DNA of 7,988 nucleotides, taken from Candidatus Cloacimonadota bacterium (GTDB lineage: Bacteria > Cloacimonadota > Cloacimonadia > Cloacimonadales > TCS61). Position numbers and translations under genes: made by a program. Below, piece after piece: positions 6,530-7,988 of the stretch; positions within the stretch are counted from its first letter, which is position 1; the number at the start of each line of letters is the position of its first letter. The notes below the pieces were generated by a model, which had not been told where the DNA came from, ran no database searches, and worked only from the letters and a program-made list of their open reading frames with translations. The stretch lies in NCBI GenBank assembly GCA_014382915.1, contig JACNIV010000012.1, forward strand, positions 1 through 7,988, given 5' to 3'.

Positions 6530-7180
6530 ATGAACTTTCTACAATTATTGAAAGCAAAAAGACTGCAAATAAAGGGACAGAAATTCCTTACTTCGGGAAA
6601 GATCGAAAAAGCCCATGGGATATTTCAGAAAGTCGTCTTAATTGATAATTCCACCGAGAATCTTTTTAATCTGGCTCTGTCTTTCATGGGCCTGGTACGT
6701 TATTCGGAAGCGGAAGGCTACCTGCGAAAGATCAAAGAAAATTTTCCTGATCATGAATTGAATACACTCACGCTTGCCGAATGCCTGATCATGCAGAAGA
6801 AGTGGGATGAAGCAATAAAATTCTACGAAAAAGCAAGTCAGATAAATCCCTGCAGCGAAGCTTATAAAAAATATGTAGCAATAGCCAAAGATGTAGTAGC
6901 CAGAGAAAAATATGTCAAATCCAAGGAGTTCTTTCAAGAAGCAATAGAAGAATTGAGGTGTAAGAACGACGAAAAAGCACTCAAGATAATGCAGGAAGCC
7001 AATGAGTACTTTCCCAGGAATCCCAATATCCTTAATAATATTGGAACTATTTATTTGAACTTAAAAAAATACAAACCAGCATACAGCTATTTTGCAAAAG
7101 CAATTAGTCTCGATCCGGAGAATAAAAAATTTCAAAAAAACCTGTTAACAGCAAAAAGAAAGATAAAAATTAAATACTAA
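6530..7180 (+). CDS. TPR-repeat protein of unknown function
   Basis: The 216-residue product is made largely of tetratricopeptide-like helix pairs. Units can be seen around residues 15-44, 43-75, 77-109, 135-166 and 166-199. The last two full units are best, with NPNILNNIGTIYLNL / YKPAYSYFAKAISLDPEN and WDEAIKFYEKASQINP showing the usual small residues and the terminal proline. There is no signal peptide or membrane helix, so it is probably cytoplasmic. TPR domains generally bind other proteins. The start lies 6 bp after rnfB and the site upstream is weak (AAGG at 6522-6525, overlapping the rnfB stop), which suggests translational coupling to rnfB. An Rnf assembly or partner role is an inference from position only; it may simply be read through from the operon. 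Confidence 0.8.
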   Translation: MNFLQLLKAKRLQIKGQKFLTSGKIEKAHGIFQKVVLIDNSTENLFNLALSFMGLVRYSEAEGYLRKIKENFPDHELNTLTLAECLIMQKKWDEAIKFYEKASQINPCSEAYKKYVAIAKDVVAREKYVKSKEFFQEAIEELRCKNDEKALKIMQEANEYFPRNPNILNNIGTIYLNLKKYKPAYSYFAKAISLDPENKKFQKNLLTAKRKIKIKY

Positions 7181-7205
7181 AAAGACACTTATAATAATTC
7201 TAAGA

Positions 7206-7237
7206 TTGACAAAAGAAACACAACATCAAAATATAGC
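7206..7237 (+). promoter_or_regulatory. Possible promoter of the downstream membrane protein gene
   Basis: An exact TTGACA stands at 7206-7211 in the 87-bp gap after the TPR gene. Candidate -10 boxes are AAATAT (7229-7234, spacing 17) or TATAGC (7232-7237, spacing 20), neither strong. This suggests that the next gene is at least partly transcribed apart from the rnf operon. No hairpin with a T-run is seen before it, so read-through remains possible. Confidence 0.35.
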
Positions 7238-7267
7238 AGACGAAAATTAATTCTTTCAGGGGCAAAA

Positions 7268-7988
7268 ATGAGGAAAAGAATTTTTCTGGTATTTTTTTTA
7301 TCATTCGTTTCTCTTATAAATGCAAGCTTTCTTATAGATGTTTATCATAAGGACTACGGTTATATAGTTCGGACTGTTCTGGTTTTCGATTCTAAACCGA
7401 ATTATTCGGTTTTAAAACATCAGGATGACATTCAGATAAACATACTGAACTGTCGCAAAGATGCTACTATTCAGAATATTCAAATTCCCAACAGCAATGT
7501 TTTAAAAGCATTTGATTTTCTGGTCAGCAAAGACAAAGTGATGGTTGTACTATCCATCAACCAGACACTTCAGCTCATTTCCGGTGAACCCTACAAGGTT
7601 GAACTATATGAACTCTCAGGGGAATTGTTTAAACTTGTATTGGATGTTTTTGCCATCAAGAATCCGAAAACACTGGAAGAAGTTCGTTGCTTTGCTGATT
7701 TTTATAAAACAATAGGAAAAACGGAATTAGCTGATGAATACTATACTATTGCTTCTGAACTGAAAACCGTACAACCAACGCAAACTGTTACCGATAGCAT
7801 TGTTAAGACCCGGGAACCAAAAAACTTTTTTAAGAAAACTCTGCAATCACTAACATTCATTGAATCTTTAAAAAACACTCTTAATATTAAAGTTGTAATT
7901 ATACTGGCAGCAGGTATTGTTTTTGTTATTATTTTAATTGTGATCATTTCAAAAGTTACCAAGAAGAAAGTACCGAAATCAGATTTTA
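7268..7988 (+). CDS. Secreted/membrane-anchored protein with AMIN-like domain, partial
   Basis: This frame opens at 7268 and runs off the right edge after 240 codons without a stop. AGGGG at 7258-7262 lies 5 bp upstream of the ATG. The product begins with a signal peptide (MRKRIFLVFFLSFVSLINA, cleavage perhaps after residue 19). Residues about 20-125 form a beta-rich segment with alternating hydrophobic positions (YIVRTVLVFDS, IQINILNC, VMVVLSI). This recalls AMIN domains, which target periplasmic proteins to the cell envelope, but I cannot confirm it. A helix pair similar to a single TPR (about 132-165, FADFYKTIGKTELADEYY) comes next, then a polar linker. A membrane helix at about 209-229 ends in a basic stretch (KVTKKKVPK), which suggests a periplasmic domain and a cytoplasmic tail. 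Function is unknown. The same TPR flavour as the gene before it may be coincidence. Confidence 0.72.
   Translation, partial: MRKRIFLVFFLSFVSLINASFLIDVYHKDYGYIVRTVLVFDSKPNYSVLKHQDDIQINILNCRKDATIQNIQIPNSNVLKAFDFLVSKDKVMVVLSINQTLQLISGEPYKVELYELSGELFKLVLDVFAIKNPKTLEEVRCFADFYKTIGKTELADEYYTIASELKTVQPTQTVTDSIVKTREPKNFFKKTLQSLTFIESLKNTLNIKVVIILAAGIVFVIILIVIISKVTKKKVPKSDF

Noticed and set aside
7741..7962. Minus-strand open frame of 73 codons near the right edge
   Set aside because: The plus strand here continues an open frame with a signal peptide, a ribosome site and a membrane helix; the reverse frame is hydrophobic only as its mirror.

Overview
The window is AT-rich bacterial DNA holding one recognisable system: a complete gene set for an Rnf complex (ferredoxin:NAD+ oxidoreductase that couples electron transfer to Na+ or H+ export), in the order rnfC-rnfD-rnfG-rnfE-rnfA-rnfB, all on the + strand. 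This order and the long, 24-cysteine RnfB match the Rnf type of anaerobes such as clostridia, Bacteroidetes relatives and Cloacimonadota, rather than the short-RnfB proteobacterial type. The base composition, strong Shine-Dalgarno sites and gene content suggest an uncultured anaerobic, probably fermentative Gram-negative bacterium. A placement near the Fibrobacterota-Chlorobi-Bacteroidota group or Cloacimonadota is a low-confidence inference, because the window holds no marker gene.

Layout. From 1 to about 1105 on the minus strand lies a major facilitator superfamily (MFS) transporter, cut by the left edge. A divergent intergenic region of about 185 bp separates it from rnfC (1291-2610). rnfD (2637-3701), rnfG (3698-4273) and rnfE (4270-4854) follow, packed tightly with two 4-bp ATGA overlaps. 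A gap of 161 bp then interrupts the operon. It holds an imperfect inverted repeat of about 126 bp whose arms are built from 10-bp units. After it come rnfA (5016-5603), rnfB (5615-6523) and a TPR-repeat protein gene (6530-7180) only 6 bp behind rnfB. After an 87-bp gap with a consensus-like -35 box comes a secreted or membrane-anchored protein with an AMIN-like N-terminal part (7268 to the right edge, partial).

How the parts work together. RnfB takes electrons from reduced ferredoxin through its chain of [4Fe-4S] clusters. The RnfA/RnfE membrane pair carries two cysteines each for a shared intramembrane Fe-S cluster and passes electrons across the membrane. RnfG and RnfD, each with a threonine in a flavinylation motif, carry covalent FMN. 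RnfC, with an NADH/FMN-binding core and two [4Fe-4S] clusters, reduces NAD+. No apbE flavin transferase gene is in the window, so flavinylation must depend on a gene elsewhere.

I did not find an obviously new system. The points most worth a second look are the periodic inverted repeat inside the operon, the valine that replaces the usual aspartate in the RnfG flavinylation motif, and the two uncharacterised genes downstream of rnfB.
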